Notes under the pieces: model-generated
Databases searched by the model: none
What the model was told of the DNA's origin: nothing
Seen by the model: only the letters and a program-made list of their open reading frames with translations
Program-made: the position numbers and the translations under genes
Source of the DNA: JAGHAJ01 sp964559865 [NCBI: uncultured Synergistota bacterium]
GTDB taxonomy: Bacteria > Synergistota > JAGHAJ01
Length of the DNA: 40,785 nt
Direction of reading: 5' to 3'
Assembly (NCBI GenBank): GCA_964559865.1
Contig: CAZLJD010000009.1
Span: 1-40,785, forward strand
In this document: positions 7,511 through 17,387 of the stretch, piece by piece
How positions within the stretch are numbered: position 1 is the stretch's first letter
Layout of the letters: each line of letters begins with the position of its first letter

Positions 7511-10110
7511 TTTTTCAACTCCTCTTCTATAAATTTTACTTCATCATCCAATCCCCTAAGAAGCCCATCCATAACAGCCAACCTAACTCTCTCCAGAATT
7601 TCTCTATAAACCGGTCCCGGGTTAATGCCCATCCTCTTCAAATCCCTTCCAGTAATGGAAGGTCTTATATGTCTCAACACATCTAAGTAGTATATCACTC
7701 TTTTCCTGATGATACTACTCCCAACAGCATAGATATAGCACATTTGCTCAAGCGATAGTGGTCGCAATACAGTGTAGATCTCGCTATTCTTAATACCTTC
7801 ACCACAAAGCACATCAAGTATAGAATCCACATTTTCAAAGATATACCACACAGACTCCCTATCTCCCTTACTCACACTAAATTTATCGAAAACAATAAAG
7901 ACATCACCTCTATACATGCCTCGTAGCAGCAGCATAAAAAACACAAGCCACCTTTTAACAGACAGAAAACGGCTATCTCTAAGTGCCCATGTTAGCTTAC
8001 GCATTTCTCTGATCTTGGTATAATCTAACTTGATATTGGGAAATATAGCATCTAACACACCTATATCATACATCCTTACAAGCATCTTCCATGCATACCT
8101 TTCTGCAAACACAGAATCCAACTCACTTAACACCCTCTTACCACTCAATCGGTTCAAAAGCCCGAGTTCCAAGCTACTTGTCAACAACCTCATAGTCTTT
8201 CTCTCTATAACAAAATTGAACCTCTGCTCGAACCTAACAGCCCTAATTATTCTCGTAGGATCTTCTATGAAACTTAAGTTGTGCAATATACGAATTACCT
8301 GCTGTCTTAAGTCTTCGAGCCCACCAAAGTAGTCTATCAATCTCCCTCTTTTCCCTTCATCATTCAGCTGAACAGCCATAGCATTTATAGTAAAGTCTCT
8401 CCTATAAAGATCATGCTTTAAAGAGCCAAACTCCACCTTAGGAAGAGATGCCGGATACTCATAGTATTCACGTCTTGCTGTGGCTACATCAATTTTTATT
8501 CCATCTGGGGAAATAATACTCGCAGTTCCAAACTCCGGGAACTCATAAATCTTAAAGCCCTTATCCTTCCATAAATTAGCAAACTCTATACCATTTCCCT
8601 CAACCACAACATCTATATCTATACTGCTCTTCCCCAGGAGGATATCCCTTACACCACCCCCGATAAGATATACATTCCACCCCCTCTTGCTACCAAATTC
8701 TCCAAACTCCTCCAATATCCTGACGACCTTAGGATCAAGCTGGCTCTGTATCCTTCTCCAGATATTGCCCTTTACTATAACTCCATCGGAAACTGTTTCC
8801 TCAACGACATCCTCCTCGCCCCTATACAGCGCCTTCAATAAGTCTGTCCTTGTAATTATACCAACAACCCTCTGGGAATCGTCAACCACCGGGAGCCTAC
8901 CAATGCGGTTCTTTACCATCAACCTGTGCGCTTCTTCCAGCGGAGCATCCTTGGAAACCGTGATCACATCCACACTCATATACTTCTCGATCCTCTGCTC
9001 TCCAAGTCCATGAAACTTCGCTTTATCCAAATCCTTCCTTGTAACAATGCCAACGAGCCTATCGTCCTTCACCACGGGCAAACCGGAGTGCCCATATCTG
9101 ATCATAATATTAAGTACATCCCCAACTGTAGCACCCGGCTCTACACTCTTAACAGGAGAGGTCATCGCATCCTTTACTACCTTTTCACCCTGCATTAACC
9201 TGGAAATTTCCTCCCTCAAATACTCCTTTATCGTCACTACATCTGCAGCATCTACAACTGTAGAAGCAGCATATCTATGACCTCCTCCTCCAAATCTCGA
9301 CACAAGAGCATTAACATCCACCCTGCCCCGACTCCTCATAATGACATATGCATGAAGACCGGTAATGGCTATGGTTACAACCACATCTGCAGCAAAAAAA
9401 TCTCTCAACTTGTGAACAAGGAGTGCCAACCCTTCCATGTACCCTTTAATAGTGATAGTAGTAAACACAACCTTCAAACCACCGATATACTCCTCTTCCG
9501 CCTTGTCCACCATCAGGTTGAATACCCGTTGCTGTTCCGCAGACAAACTCACAGTCAAGAAGTGCGGTACCACCGTAACATCTGCCCCTAACCCAAGCAG
9601 ATACATGGCCGCCTCAAAATCCTGTTCCGTAGTAGAAGCAAATGTAAACATCCCCGTATCCTCATATATCCCAAGGGCAAATAGCGTAGCCTCTTCTCTG
9701 GATATAAAAACATTCTTTTCTCTCAACATGAGAACAAGTATGGTAGTAGTCGCACCTACACTCTTCACCACACCTTTGAATCTTATCCCGATATCACGTT
9801 GAGGATGGTGATCATAAAGCCACAGCTCCACACCATCTCTGAATACAACCTCGGAGAACTTGTCCAAGTTCCTCAAAGCATTGGTATCTACTACCACAAC
9901 CTTACTCACAATCTCTGTACTGACCCTCTTAGGGGTATACACCTCTATCCAGCTCCCCGAAGAAGCCAGATACTCTCTAACATTTCTATCTGCAGAACCG
10001 GAGAACACCATAACAGCAGCCGGATGCAACTTTGACGCAGCTACCATTGAAGCCAAAGCATCAAAATCTGCACCTTTGTGGGTAACAATTATCTCAGAAG
10101 GTTTTATCAT
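7504..10110 (-). CDS. DHH phosphoesterase - CBS pair - tRNA nucleotidyltransferase fusion
   Basis: One 868-residue chain with three parts. Residues 1-300 are a DHH/DHHA1 phosphoesterase with motif H11-x3-D15-x-D17, D75, DHH at 100-102, D151 and the GGGGHRYAAS substrate loop (274-283), like NrnA-type nanoRNases/pAp phosphatases. Residues about 313-430 are two CBS domains (likely adenosine ligand sensors). Residues about 462-868 are a class II tRNA nucleotidyltransferase with GGGVRD (484-489), DID (498-500), RRDFTINAMA and EDPTRIIRAVRF. All active-site motifs look intact. The architecture is known in several thermophiles and Clostridia, where it may be the A-adding or full CCA-adding enzyme. 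Which one it is cannot be decided here. The start overlaps the pdp stop by ATGA. Confidence 0.92.
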   Translation of the reverse strand: MIKPSEIIVTHKGADFDALASMVAASKLHPAAVMVFSGSADRNVREYLASSGSWIEVYTPKRVSTEIVSKVVVVDTNALRNLDKFSEVVFRDGVELWLYDHHPQRDIGIRFKGVVKSVGATTTILVLMLREKNVFISREEATLFALGIYEDTGMFTFASTTEQDFEAAMYLLGLGADVTVVPHFLTVSLSAEQQRVFNLMVDKAEEEYIGGLKVVFTTITIKGYMEGLALLVHKLRDFFAADVVVTIAITGLHAYVIMRSRGRVDVNALVSRFGGGGHRYAASTVVDAADVVTIKEYLREEISRLMQGEKVVKDAMTSPVKSVEPGATVGDVLNIMIRYGHSGLPVVKDDRLVGIVTRKDLDKAKFHGLGEQRIEKYMSVDVITVSKDAPLEEAHRLMVKNRIGRLPVVDDSQRVVGIITRTDLLKALYRGEEDVVEETVSDGVIVKGNIWRRIQSQLDPKVVRILEEFGEFGSKRGWNVYLIGGGVRDILLGKSSIDIDVVVEGNGIEFANLWKDKGFKIYEFPEFGTASIISPDGIKIDVATARREYYEYPASLPKVEFGSLKHDLYRRDFTINAMAVQLNDEGKRGRLIDYFGGLEDLRQQVIRILHNLSFIEDPTRIIRAVRFEQRFNFVIERKTMRLLTSSLELGLLNRLSGKRVLSELDSVFAERYAWKMLVRMYDIGVLDAIFPNIKLDYTKIREMRKLTWALRDSRFLSVKRWLVFFMLLLRGMYRGDVFIVFDKFSVSKGDRESVWYIFENVDSILDVLCGEGIKNSEIYTVLRPLSLEQMCYIYAVGSSIIRKRVIYYLDVLRHIRPSITGRDLKRMGINPGPVYREILERVRLAVMDGLLRGLDDEVKFIEEELKKC

Positions 10111-11399
10111 TTTACTACCTTTACTATGACATCATCTACCTTAACAGGAGAATCTGAGATGGTAAAGAATTCACCGAAGTCCGCAACAGCTTCCCGAAAC
10201 CTATCTTCATCATTATAATATATCTCCATACACACATCTCCTCTCCTAACCAAATCTCCTACCTTTTTTAAAAGCTTAACGCCTACGCTATGATCTATGA
10301 CATCCTCCTTAAACCTTCTTCCCCCCCCAATAGCCATCACCATCAACCCTATGGCAAGGGCATCTACCGAAGATATGTACCCATCTCTATCAGCCTTAAC
10401 CATACTCACCTTCCTACCAACAGGTAAAAGGGAATAATCATCTACCACACGCACGTCCCCACCCTGATAACCAACGAGTTCCTTAAACTTAGCCAGTGCT
10501 CTGCCATCAACCATTGCTCTTGCTATCTCATCTCTTTCAACATCTTTACCTGCAAGCTTAATCATATGAAATGCAAGTTCCTCACACACCCTCATAAAGT
10601 CAGACGAGCCGGAGCCTTTCATCGTATCTATTGCTTCAATAACCTCCAAGCTATTACCCACACTAAAACCAAGTGGCTGTTCCATTCTTGTCAATACAGC
10701 AACAGCTCCCTTACCAAATCTACGAGAGACATCCAGCAGAAGATTTGCAAGTCGCAAGGAACTCTCCTCATCTTTCATAAGTGCACCCCTACCCACTTTT
10801 ACATCAAACACAAAACCATCAGCACCACCTGCTACCTTCTTACTCATAATACTACTCACAATCAGAGGTATACTCTCAACAGTAGCAGTTACATCTCTCA
10901 ACGCATAAATCTTCTTATCAGCAACAGCAACATCCTCGCTCTGACCAGCTATGACAACCCCTATGTCCGCTACCTGCCGTTTCATCTCCTCCACAGTAAG
11001 ATGCGTATTAAACCCCGGTATAGATTCTAACTTGTCAATAGTACCTCCCGTATGTCCAAGCCCCCTACCAGAAAGCTTACCCACATGTACCCCAAAAGCA
11101 GCAACCAATGGAAGAACAACCAGCGTCGTTTTATCCCCAACTCCACCCGTACTGTGCTTATCAACAAAAGCTCCACCTATGCCCTTCCAATCTATTACAC
11201 TACCACTTTCTACCATCTCCAATGTAAGCTCAAATGTCTCCCTCTCCGTCATTCCATTAAGAAAGACAGCCATCAAGAACGCAGCAGCCTGATAATCCGG
11301 TATTTGCCCAGAGACAAAACCATTAACAAAAAAAGATATCTCCTGATGAGTTAATTCTCTTCCATCCCGCTTGTTTCTTATAACATCCAACATATTCAT
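10107..11399 (-). CDS. pdp: Pyrimidine-nucleoside phosphorylase
   Basis: Phosphorolysis of thymidine/uridine to base and (deoxy)ribose-1-phosphate. The 430-residue protein matches the NP-II family: KHSTGGVGDKTT phosphate loop, LSGRGLGHTGGTIDKLESIPG signature, SSIMSKKVAGG and the C-terminal PYNP domain. I start at the ATG at 11399, which follows AAGGTGA by 5 nt and gives MNMLDVIRNKRDG. An in-frame codon at 11420 would overlap punA and lacks a good SD. It lies downstream of deoB and punA in a nucleoside salvage set. A run of eight G occurs in the IGGGR coding stretch near 10321-10328. Confidence 0.93.
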   Translation of the reverse strand: MNMLDVIRNKRDGRELTHQEISFFVNGFVSGQIPDYQAAAFLMAVFLNGMTERETFELTLEMVESGSVIDWKGIGGAFVDKHSTGGVGDKTTLVVLPLVAAFGVHVGKLSGRGLGHTGGTIDKLESIPGFNTHLTVEEMKRQVADIGVVIAGQSEDVAVADKKIYALRDVTATVESIPLIVSSIMSKKVAGGADGFVFDVKVGRGALMKDEESSLRLANLLLDVSRRFGKGAVAVLTRMEQPLGFSVGNSLEVIEAIDTMKGSGSSDFMRVCEELAFHMIKLAGKDVERDEIARAMVDGRALAKFKELVGYQGGDVRVVDDYSLLPVGRKVSMVKADRDGYISSVDALAIGLMVMAIGGGRRFKEDVIDHSVGVKLLKKVGDLVRRGDVCMEIYYNDEDRFREAVADFGEFFTISDSPVKVDDVIVKVVK

Positions 11400-11404
11400 C
11401 ACAT

Positions 11405-11411
11405 TCACCTT
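11405..11411 (-). promoter_or_regulatory. Shine-Dalgarno site fixing the pdp start
   Basis: The minus strand reads AAGGTGA, 5 nt before the ATG at 11399. This favours that start over upstream in-frame codons, and it lies in the 14-nt gap after the punA stop. Confidence 0.7.
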
Positions 11412-11413
11412 CC

Positions 11414-12223
11414 TCAGCACTCTCTCATACTTACCAAAAGGTAGCCTACAAGTTCAGCCAGCTTATCCTTATTACTACTTATCACTCTCAAAACATCTTC
11501 GTGTTTGATGCTTACGAATTCTGAAGCAGCCTTGTTGCTTACAAACGACATAGCAACAACTCTCATTCCAAATCTCCTCGCAACAATAGCCTCGGGCACG
11601 GTAGACATACCAACCACATCCGCACCTAACATCCTCAATAGCTTAACCTCTGCAGGAGTCTCAAAGGATGGTCCACTGAGATATACATACACACCCCTAT
11701 GGACATCAAATCCTACTTTCTTGGCTGCTGTTTCAGCTATAGTCTGCATATCAGTGTCATAACAGCCAACCATATCAACAAAGCTATCCTCAATACCTAT
11801 CAGCGGATTTACACCCCAAATAGAGATATGGTCCTTTAAAACCACGATGTCCCCCGCATTCACAAATTCACTAATCCCACCTGCAGCATTGGTAAGAACT
11901 ATATTCTTAATTCCCCAGTGTGCCATAGTGACAACGGGATAGACTACCGCATCCATACCTAATCCCTCATAGTAGTGTATTCTCCCCTGGAGAAACAACA
12001 CACGCCTCCCACCAATCTCTGCAAGTAAGAGTTTACCTACATGACCCTTAACAGATGTAGCAACAAAACCTGGTATTGAATGATAGTCCATCACACGCAA
12101 AGGTGTAAGATTGGCAACAACCTCGTTCCATCCAGTGCCCAAAACTACCGCTACACAAGGTGCATCCCCAAACTCTTTCTGCAAAAAAGCAACACTCTCG
12201 TTTAACCCACTATACTTTCCCAA
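11414..12223 (-). CDS. punA: Purine-nucleoside phosphorylase (trimeric type)
   Basis: Phosphorolysis of inosine/guanosine and deoxy forms. The 269-residue protein has the family landmarks VVLGTGW (phosphate loop, Thr where many have Ser), [25 protein letters not shown] with the base-binding Glu, [16 protein letters not shown] and SFVSNKAA. The Asn in the last motif is typical of 6-oxopurine PNP; methylthioadenosine phosphorylases have Asp there. The start codon is TTG at 12223, supported by GGTGA 6 nt upstream and a 22-nt overlap with deoB. No ATG or GTG occurs before the first conserved motif. It is grouped with deoB and pdp. Confidence 0.92.
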   Translation of the reverse strand: MGKYSGLNESVAFLQKEFGDAPCVAVVLGTGWNEVVANLTPLRVMDYHSIPGFVATSVKGHVGKLLLAEIGGRRVLFLQGRIHYYEGLGMDAVVYPVVTMAHWGIKNIVLTNAAGGISEFVNAGDIVVLKDHISIWGVNPLIGIEDSFVDMVGCYDTDMQTIAETAAKKVGFDVHRGVYVYLSGPSFETPAEVKLLRMLGADVVGMSTVPEAIVARRFGMRVVAMSFVSNKAASEFVSIKHEDVLRVISSNKDKLAELVGYLLVSMREC

Positions 12224-13368
12224 AAGCTTTCACCAGCCTCCACTTTATTTAAAGAAAACGCCTCATCTATGGTCTTAGCTATATCCGCATAACTCCTTCT
12301 CACACCAAGTCTAACACCTTTTCTAATATGCTCACTCCATACAACCAAAGGCACATACTCCCTCGTGTGATCCGTTCCAGGAGTGGTTGGATCACATCCG
12401 TGATCAGCGGTAATTATGAGAACATCGTCGTTTGCCATCAGTTCCAAGATCTCTGGAAGTCTTTTGTCAAAATACTCAAGTGCATCACCATAACCTATAG
12501 GGTCATTCCTGTGTCCATAAAGCATGTCAAAATCTATCAAGTTTGCAAACAACAACCCATCCCACTGATCTCCGAGAAACTCTTTTATAGCGTCAATACC
12601 CTCAGCATTATTTCCTGAGTGTATACTCTTGGTCAAACCCCTATGCGCAAAAATATCTTCGATCTTTCCAACCCCACACACATCGTATCCTGCATCCTTC
12701 AAGTAGTCCAAAAGCGTAGGTCGAATAGGCGGAAGGGAAAAGTCTCTACGCCTCTCTGTCCTTTTAAAATTACCCGGCTCACCAATGAACGGGCGTGCTA
12801 TAACCCTTCCCACAGCATGTTCACCCTTCAAAATAGAGCGTGCAATCTCACACATCTTGTATAGCTCTTCAACAGGGATAACATCTTCATGGGCAGCTAT
12901 CTGAAATACACTATCTGCAGATGTATACACTATAGGGTAGCCCGTTCTCATATGCTCTTCTCCAAGCTCCTGTATTATCACCGTCCCTGATGCAGGTTTG
13001 TTTCCCAACACTTTGCGACCTATCTTGTCCTCAAACTCAGATATTATCTCCGGAGGAAAGCCATCTGGATATACAGGGAAAGGCCTCTCTACAATAACAC
13101 CTGCTATCTCCCAATGCCCAGAAGTTGTATCTTTTCCTGCAGACGCCTCCTGCATCTTTCCATAACACCCAATAGGTTCTTTCACAGGCTCTATGCCTTT
13201 TATATTCTCTATGTTACCCAAGCCAAGCCTCTGCATATTCGGCATATGCAGACCTCCCTTTGCCTCTGCCACATGCACAATCGTGTTAACACCTATGTCC
13301 CCAAAATTACGGGAGTCCGGTGTTTCTCCTATTCCAACACTATCCAAAACTATCAAAACAAATCTCAT
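12202..13368 (-). CDS. deoB: Phosphopentomutase
   Basis: DeoB interconverts (deoxy)ribose-1-phosphate and -5-phosphate, feeding nucleoside sugar into central metabolism. The 388-residue protein starts with [16 protein letters not shown] (metal Asp), has [10 protein letters not shown] carrying the phosphorylated Thr, and near the end [17 protein letters not shown], which binds Mn2+. The length matches the family. The ATG at 13368 follows AAGGAG by 8 nt. It heads the deoB-punA-pdp salvage set: both phosphorylases make its substrate. Confidence 0.96.
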   Translation of the reverse strand: MRFVLIVLDSVGIGETPDSRNFGDIGVNTIVHVAEAKGGLHMPNMQRLGLGNIENIKGIEPVKEPIGCYGKMQEASAGKDTTSGHWEIAGVIVERPFPVYPDGFPPEIISEFEDKIGRKVLGNKPASGTVIIQELGEEHMRTGYPIVYTSADSVFQIAAHEDVIPVEELYKMCEIARSILKGEHAVGRVIARPFIGEPGNFKRTERRRDFSLPPIRPTLLDYLKDAGYDVCGVGKIEDIFAHRGLTKSIHSGNNAEGIDAIKEFLGDQWDGLLFANLIDFDMLYGHRNDPIGYGDALEYFDKRLPEILELMANDDVLIITADHGCDPTTPGTDHTREYVPLVVWSEHIRKGVRLGVRRSYADIAKTIDEAFSLNKVEAGESFWESIVG

Positions 13369-13381
13369 ATTACCAGCTCCT

Positions 13382-14248
13382 TCACGCCCTCGGATGGCAT
13401 CTTTTATAAACTTCCTTAAGTCTACCTATATCCAAATGTGTATACACTTGCGTAGTCGACACACTACTGTGTCCAAGAAGTTCCTGTAATGTCCTCAAAT
13501 CCATACCGGCATTTAGCAGATGGGTTGCAAATGTATGACGCATAGAATGCGGCGTAACCCTTCTTTTAATACCAGCTCTGGCCACATACTTCTTAAACAT
13601 CTTCCAAAGAGCCTGTCTACTGATCTTCCTTCCGTTTTTTCCAAGCCACAGATACTCACTATCCCCTTTCTTATCCAGCAACGGCCTAACAACATTAAGG
13701 TACTTACTAATCCACTCAACAGCAGAGGATGTAAGCGGTATTAACCTCTGTTTTCCCCCTTTACCAGTACACCTAACCACCCTTTCGTCTAAGTCCACAT
13801 CATCTATCCTCAGCTCTGCAACCTCAGAGATCCTCATACCAGTGGCATACATAAGCTCTAATATAGCTCTATCTCTTATCCCATCCCAGTCCCCAACATT
13901 AGGCGCAGAAAGTAATCTATCAAGCTCTTCTTTATTTAAAACAGAAGGTAGCTTTTTCTCAGTACTCACAGGCGGTGCATAAAACTGAACGTCACCCGAA
14001 AGCATACCCTTGTGCAATAAAAAGCTATAAAAAGACTTCACTGCTGCAATCTTTCTTTTAACTGTGGATGAGCTGTACGCAGAAGAGTAAACCCTCTTCA
14101 TCAACCCGTCTATATCAGCCTTCTCTCCGCCTACTCGTAAAAGCAACTCTATATCCTTTAGATAAGCAGACACACTATTCTCAGAAAGTCCACACTCATA
14201 TCTTAGGTAATACCCAAATTCACCAAGCAGTCCCTTTCCTACCTTCAC
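13382..14248 (-). CDS. xerD: Tyrosine recombinase XerC/XerD-like
   Basis: A 288-residue site-specific recombinase with an N-terminal SAM-like core-binding domain (about 5-90) and a C-terminal catalytic domain. All catalytic residues are visible: R139 (ATGMRISE), K163 (TGKGGKQR), H234 and R237 ([13 protein letters not shown]), H260 ([10 protein letters not shown]) and nucleophile Y269 (VYTHLD). The length and lack of extra domains fit the chromosome dimer resolution recombinases. Genomic setting among housekeeping genes, with no phage or integron parts, supports that role over an integrase. The start is GTG at 14248 with only a weak SD, so it is less certain. XerC and XerD cannot be told apart here. 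Confidence 0.9.
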   Translation of the reverse strand: MKVGKGLLGEFGYYLRYECGLSENSVSAYLKDIELLLRVGGEKADIDGLMKRVYSSAYSSSTVKRKIAAVKSFYSFLLHKGMLSGDVQFYAPPVSTEKKLPSVLNKEELDRLLSAPNVGDWDGIRDRAILELMYATGMRISEVAELRIDDVDLDERVVRCTGKGGKQRLIPLTSSAVEWISKYLNVVRPLLDKKGDSEYLWLGKNGRKISRQALWKMFKKYVARAGIKRRVTPHSMRHTFATHLLNAGMDLRTLQELLGHSSVSTTQVYTHLDIGRLKEVYKRCHPRA

Positions 14249-14252
14249 AACT

Positions 14253-14786
14253 CTAAACTAACCCTATGCTCTTCAGATAAAGCATGCCTATTAGCGTTTT
14301 GCTATCCTTAAACGCCCCTTCCTCCAATAAACGGGACACATCAGAAAGCAAAACCTCTTCCACATTCAAAAACTCATCCTCGTCAGTCTGCGCAACCCTC
14401 TGTTCAAACTCATCAGAAAAATACAGATAAAGAACCTCACTACAAAATCCCGGTGAGGAATAAAACTTAAACACTTCTCTTAGCTTCAGTGGATAGAGCC
14501 CTGTCTCCTCTACCAACTCCCTTTTTGCACATTCCACCGGTGATTCTCCTTCTTCTAATGTTCCTGCAGGTATCTCAAGGAGCTCTTCTTCTACAGGTTT
14601 TCTGTACTGTCTTACCATCACCACCCTATCACCCTTAACCGCAACTATTGCAACAGCACCCCTGTGTTCAACGATCTCCCGTGAGGTTACCTTACCATTG
14701 GGCAAGGTAACCTCGTCAACTCTCAGATTCAAGATCTTGCCAGAAAAGACTATCTTACTTCTTATCGTCTCCTCTTGATTGGACAT
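14253..14786 (-). CDS. Nudix hydrolase, ADP-ribose pyrophosphatase-like
   Basis: A 177-residue Nudix enzyme. The box fits G-x5-E-x7-R-E-U-x-E-E-x-G-U exactly, from G75 through E81, R89, E90, E93, E94 and G96. Upstream MVRQYRKPVEEELLEIPAGT is the pattern of ADP-ribose/ADP-sugar pyrophosphatases (NudF/YqiK group), which produce AMP and ribose-5-phosphate. The ATG at 14786 follows GGAGGG and overlaps the korC end by 32 nt. Position upstream of xer and deoB may link it to ribose-phosphate recycling, but that is inference. Confidence 0.91.
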   Translation of the reverse strand: MSNQEETIRSKIVFSGKILNLRVDEVTLPNGKVTSREIVEHRGAVAIVAVKGDRVVMVRQYRKPVEEELLEIPAGTLEEGESPVECAKRELVEETGLYPLKLREVFKFYSSPGFCSEVLYLYFSDEFEQRVAQTDEDEFLNVEEVLLSDVSRLLEEGAFKDSKTLIGMLYLKSIGLV

Positions 14787-15315
14787 ACTTCTTTCCCTCC
14801 AGATAAGCCCTACGATTCATCTCGACAAATTCAGACTTTTTCTTGCCCAACACCTCAAAGACTACTTTCTCAGCAACTTCATCTCTTACAACCTTAGTCA
14901 CCTCAATATATGCACCAAGCATAACTATATTTGCCACCCTTTCACTACCTATCTCCAATGCTATATCACTTGCAGGAATCTCTATAATCTCAATATCTTC
15001 CCTCTTAAACTTCCGAGGTACCAAAGAGCTATTCACAAACAGATATCCACCCTTCTTAACCCTTGGCCCAAAAGTATCTGCAGAAGGTTGGTTCATAACT
15101 ATAGCTGCTTTAGGACTCGTAACTACAGGGGATCCTACCTCCACATCCGATATCACAACTGTACAATTTGCCGTTCCTCCCCTCATTTCTGGTCCGTACG
15201 CAGGTATCCAAGTTACATTTAAACCCTCTCTCAAAGCTGCTTCGGCTATAAGCTTCCCCAACATAAGAACACCCTGCCCTCCAAAACCGGCTACAATGAC
15301 ATCTTCATAAAACAT
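14755..15315 (-). CDS. korC: 2-oxoacid:ferredoxin oxidoreductase, gamma subunit
   Basis: The gamma subunit (186 residues) of a KorABCD/VorABCD complex that oxidises 2-oxoacids with CoA, giving acyl-CoA, CO2 and reduced ferredoxin. It has the family start VAGFGGQGVLMLGKLIAEAA, then PAYGPEMRGGTANCTVVIS and MNQPSADTF. It is the last gene of korD-A-B-C and lies 16 nt after korB. The 32-nt overlap with the nudix gene suggests coupling. Substrate range (2-oxoglutarate or branched-chain 2-oxoacids) is not resolvable from this subunit. Confidence 0.92.
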   Translation of the reverse strand: MFYEDVIVAGFGGQGVLMLGKLIAEAALREGLNVTWIPAYGPEMRGGTANCTVVISDVEVGSPVVTSPKAAIVMNQPSADTFGPRVKKGGYLFVNSSLVPRKFKREDIEIIEIPASDIALEIGSERVANIVMLGAYIEVTKVVRDEVAEKVVFEVLGKKKSEFVEMNRRAYLEGKKYVQSRGDDKK

Positions 15316-15331
15316 GCCTTTTTACCCCCAT

Positions 15332-16081
15332 TTAAGCTGATGGAACCTTAAATTCTCCAAGTGGATATTGCGGTATCATGGCCTCTTCTATCCACTTTAC
15401 AGACTCCACAGGGCTCATCCCCCATCCAGTCGGACATTGAGATAACACTTCAACCATGGAGAATCCAAGCCCCTCCAACTGCACCTTAAACGCTTTCTTT
15501 ATTGCACTTTTCGTCTTTATTATGTTAATAGGTGTGTTCACAGCAACCCGGGCTATATATTTAGCACCCTCAAGTTGAGAAAGCATCTCAGACATCCTTA
15601 TAGGATAACCCGCTACCTTCGGGTCTCTGCCAAAAGGACTCGTTGTGGTCTTCTGACCTATCAGCGTAGTAGGTGCCATTTGTCCACCTGTCATACCATA
15701 TATAGCATTGTTCACAAATATAGTAGTTATAAGCTCACCTCTATTAGCAGCATGTACTATCTCAGCTGCCCCTATAGAGGCAAGATCTCCATCGCCTTGA
15801 TAAGTAAACACAATGGCATCAGGGTGAACCCTCTTTATACCAGTGGCAGATGCGGGAGCTCTCCCATGGGCAGCTTCAAGGAAATCACAATCTATATATC
15901 TATACACAAACACAGAACAGCCAACAGGTGCTACACCTATCGTCCTCTCCCTAATGCCAAGCTCGTCTATAACCTCAGCGATAAGCCTGTGTATTACGCC
16001 ATGACCACAACCTGGGCAGTAGTGCATGGGCCTGTCATACAGTGCTTTCGGTTTCTCAAATATTTTGACACCGTTCACCAT
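15332..16081 (-). CDS. korB: 2-oxoacid:ferredoxin oxidoreductase, beta subunit (TPP)
   Basis: The thiamine-diphosphate subunit (249 residues). The motif [13 protein letters not shown] near residues 21-33 is typical of Kor/Vor beta chains. The TPP/Mg2+ motif starts at [12 protein letters not shown] and ends at the NN of [14 protein letters not shown]. The C-terminal [10 protein letters not shown] also fits. The ATG at 16081 overlaps the korA stop by 7 nt. The shortness and lack of extra Fe-S cysteines suit the four-subunit form, in which korD supplies the clusters. Confidence 0.94.
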   Translation of the reverse strand: MVNGVKIFEKPKALYDRPMHYCPGCGHGVIHRLIAEVIDELGIRERTIGVAPVGCSVFVYRYIDCDFLEAAHGRAPASATGIKRVHPDAIVFTYQGDGDLASIGAAEIVHAANRGELITTIFVNNAIYGMTGGQMAPTTLIGQKTTTSPFGRDPKVAGYPIRMSEMLSQLEGAKYIARVAVNTPINIIKTKSAIKKAFKVQLEGLGFSMVEVLSQCPTGWGMSPVESVKWIEEAMIPQYPLGEFKVPSA

Positions 16082-17154
16082 CCCCAGACACCTACCTTAT
16101 CGTTTAAAATATCCATAATTTGAGCAGAAATCTCCTCAAAAGTGGGAGGGTTTCCACCACACTTACCATAGAAATAAACCTTCGATTTATCTCCTACCCC
16201 AAGTTTTACATCCTCCACCATCTGACCTTTACTCATCTCCACTACCAGTATCCTATCTATCTTATCGGAAAGCTCTCTTAGGACCTTATAAGGGTAAGGA
16301 AACAACGATATAGGTCTAAAGAGCCCAACCTTTATACCTTTCTCTCTAAGATTCAATATTGCTGTCTTTGCGATCCTCGCAGTTGTACCATATGCAGCTA
16401 TCAGTATACTTGCATCCTCCGTATGCCACAGCTCATACCTTATCTCCTCTCTCGCCATTCTCCTATACTTTTCCTGAAGTTTGTTGTTAACCTCTTCCAG
16501 ACCATCGGGGTCTATATTAAGGGAATGCACAACATTGGATGGTCTTCCCTTAGCACCAGTTAATGCCCACTCTTTAGGCGGTAAGCTCTCCAAAGGCTTA
16601 TACTCACCAAAATCGACTGGTTCCATCATCTGACCAAGAAACCCGTCTACAAGAACCATAACAGGATTTCTATACTTGTCAGCAAGGTCAAAAGCAAGTT
16701 GAACAATATCGACAGCCTCCTGTAAAGTAGAAGGTGCTAATACTAAAACTCTGTAGTCACCATGACCCCCACCCCTGGTAGCTTGGAAATAATCTGCTTG
16801 TGCAGGTAGTATACCTCCAAGACCAGGTCCACCCCTCATAACATTAATAATCACACAAGGCAGTTCAGCCCCAGCTATATAGGATATACCTTCCTGCATA
16901 AGGCTTATACCCGGACTTGAGGAGGTAGTCATTACCCTCGCTCCAGCAGCAGCAGCCCCAAAGACCATATTTATAGAAGCTACTTCACTCTCACCCTGAA
17001 GATAAACCCCTCCAACCTCCGGAAGTCTTCTCGAAAGGTACTCGGGTATCTCATTCTGAGGCGTAATAGGGTATCCAAAGAAATACCTGCAACCTGCCCT
17101 TATTGCAGACTCCCCGAGTACTTCCGTGCCTTTAACTAACATCTTCTTACCCAT
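16075..17154 (-). CDS. korA: 2-oxoacid:ferredoxin oxidoreductase, alpha subunit
   Basis: The alpha subunit (359 residues from the ATG at 17154). It shows [52 protein letters not shown] and RGGPGLGG, all typical of KorA/VorB chains, then a transketolase-like C-terminal domain ([20 protein letters not shown]). The frame is open further upstream to 17211, but that would run into korD. A GGAGGAGG about 10 nt before the ATG, with a TTG two codons earlier at closer spacing, leaves the exact start slightly open. The substrate is probably 2-oxoglutarate or branched-chain 2-oxoacids. In an anaerobe the complex could work in amino-acid fermentation or reductive synthesis. Confidence 0.93.
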   Translation of the reverse strand: MGKKMLVKGTEVLGESAIRAGCRYFFGYPITPQNEIPEYLSRRLPEVGGVYLQGESEVASINMVFGAAAAGARVMTTSSSPGISLMQEGISYIAGAELPCVIINVMRGGPGLGGILPAQADYFQATRGGGHGDYRVLVLAPSTLQEAVDIVQLAFDLADKYRNPVMVLVDGFLGQMMEPVDFGEYKPLESLPPKEWALTGAKGRPSNVVHSLNIDPDGLEEVNNKLQEKYRRMAREEIRYELWHTEDASILIAAYGTTARIAKTAILNLREKGIKVGLFRPISLFPYPYKVLRELSDKIDRILVVEMSKGQMVEDVKLGVGDKSKVYFYGKCGGNPPTFEEISAQIMDILNDKVGVWGW

Positions 17155-17177
17155 GCACAAAGCGCCTCCTCCTATAC

Positions 17178-17384
17178 TTATTTGTAAATCTCGATAGCAA
17201 CATCCGGGCATATGAACGCACAGAACCTACACCTCGTACATTTGTTGTCAGGGTCAACTACTTCGGCAGGACGGTATCCATTGGAGTTTAACCTATCAGA
17301 TATCCTAAGTATATTCACGGGACACACCGAAACACACAAACCACAACTCTTACACCTATCCTCATTAATAACCACATTCGACAA
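17178..17384 (-). CDS. korD: 2-oxoacid:ferredoxin oxidoreductase, delta (ferredoxin) subunit
   Basis: A 68-residue 2[4Fe-4S] ferredoxin-like subunit. The two clusters are C11-x2-C14-x2-C17-x3-C21 and C49-x2-C52-x2-C55-x3-C59, the last followed by PDVAIEIYK. It passes electrons from the TPP site to free ferredoxin. The start is TTG at 17384, supported by a near-perfect AAGGAGGTG 8 nt upstream that lies inside the last codons of the preceding ATPase gene. A GTG three codons later would be too far from this SD. It is the first gene of korDABC. Confidence 0.94.
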   Translation of the reverse strand: MSNVVINEDRCKSCGLCVSVCPVNILRISDRLNSNGYRPAEVVDPDNKCTRCRFCAFICPDVAIEIYK

Positions 17385-17387
17385 CTA

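Noticed and set aside
10321-10328. G8 homopolymer (coding strand) inside pdp as a phase-variation switch
   Set aside because: It encodes the conserved IGGGR stretch in frame, pdp is a housekeeping enzyme, and one tract alone is weak evidence of phase variation.
13513-13719. A 68-codon minus-strand frame inside xer
   Set aside because: Alternate frame within the catalytic domain of the recombinase; the main frame holds all catalytic residues.
13382-14248. The tyrosine recombinase as a mobile-element integrase with an attachment site
   Set aside because: It has Xer size and is surrounded by housekeeping genes; no tRNA, direct repeats, excisionase or phage genes were seen nearby.
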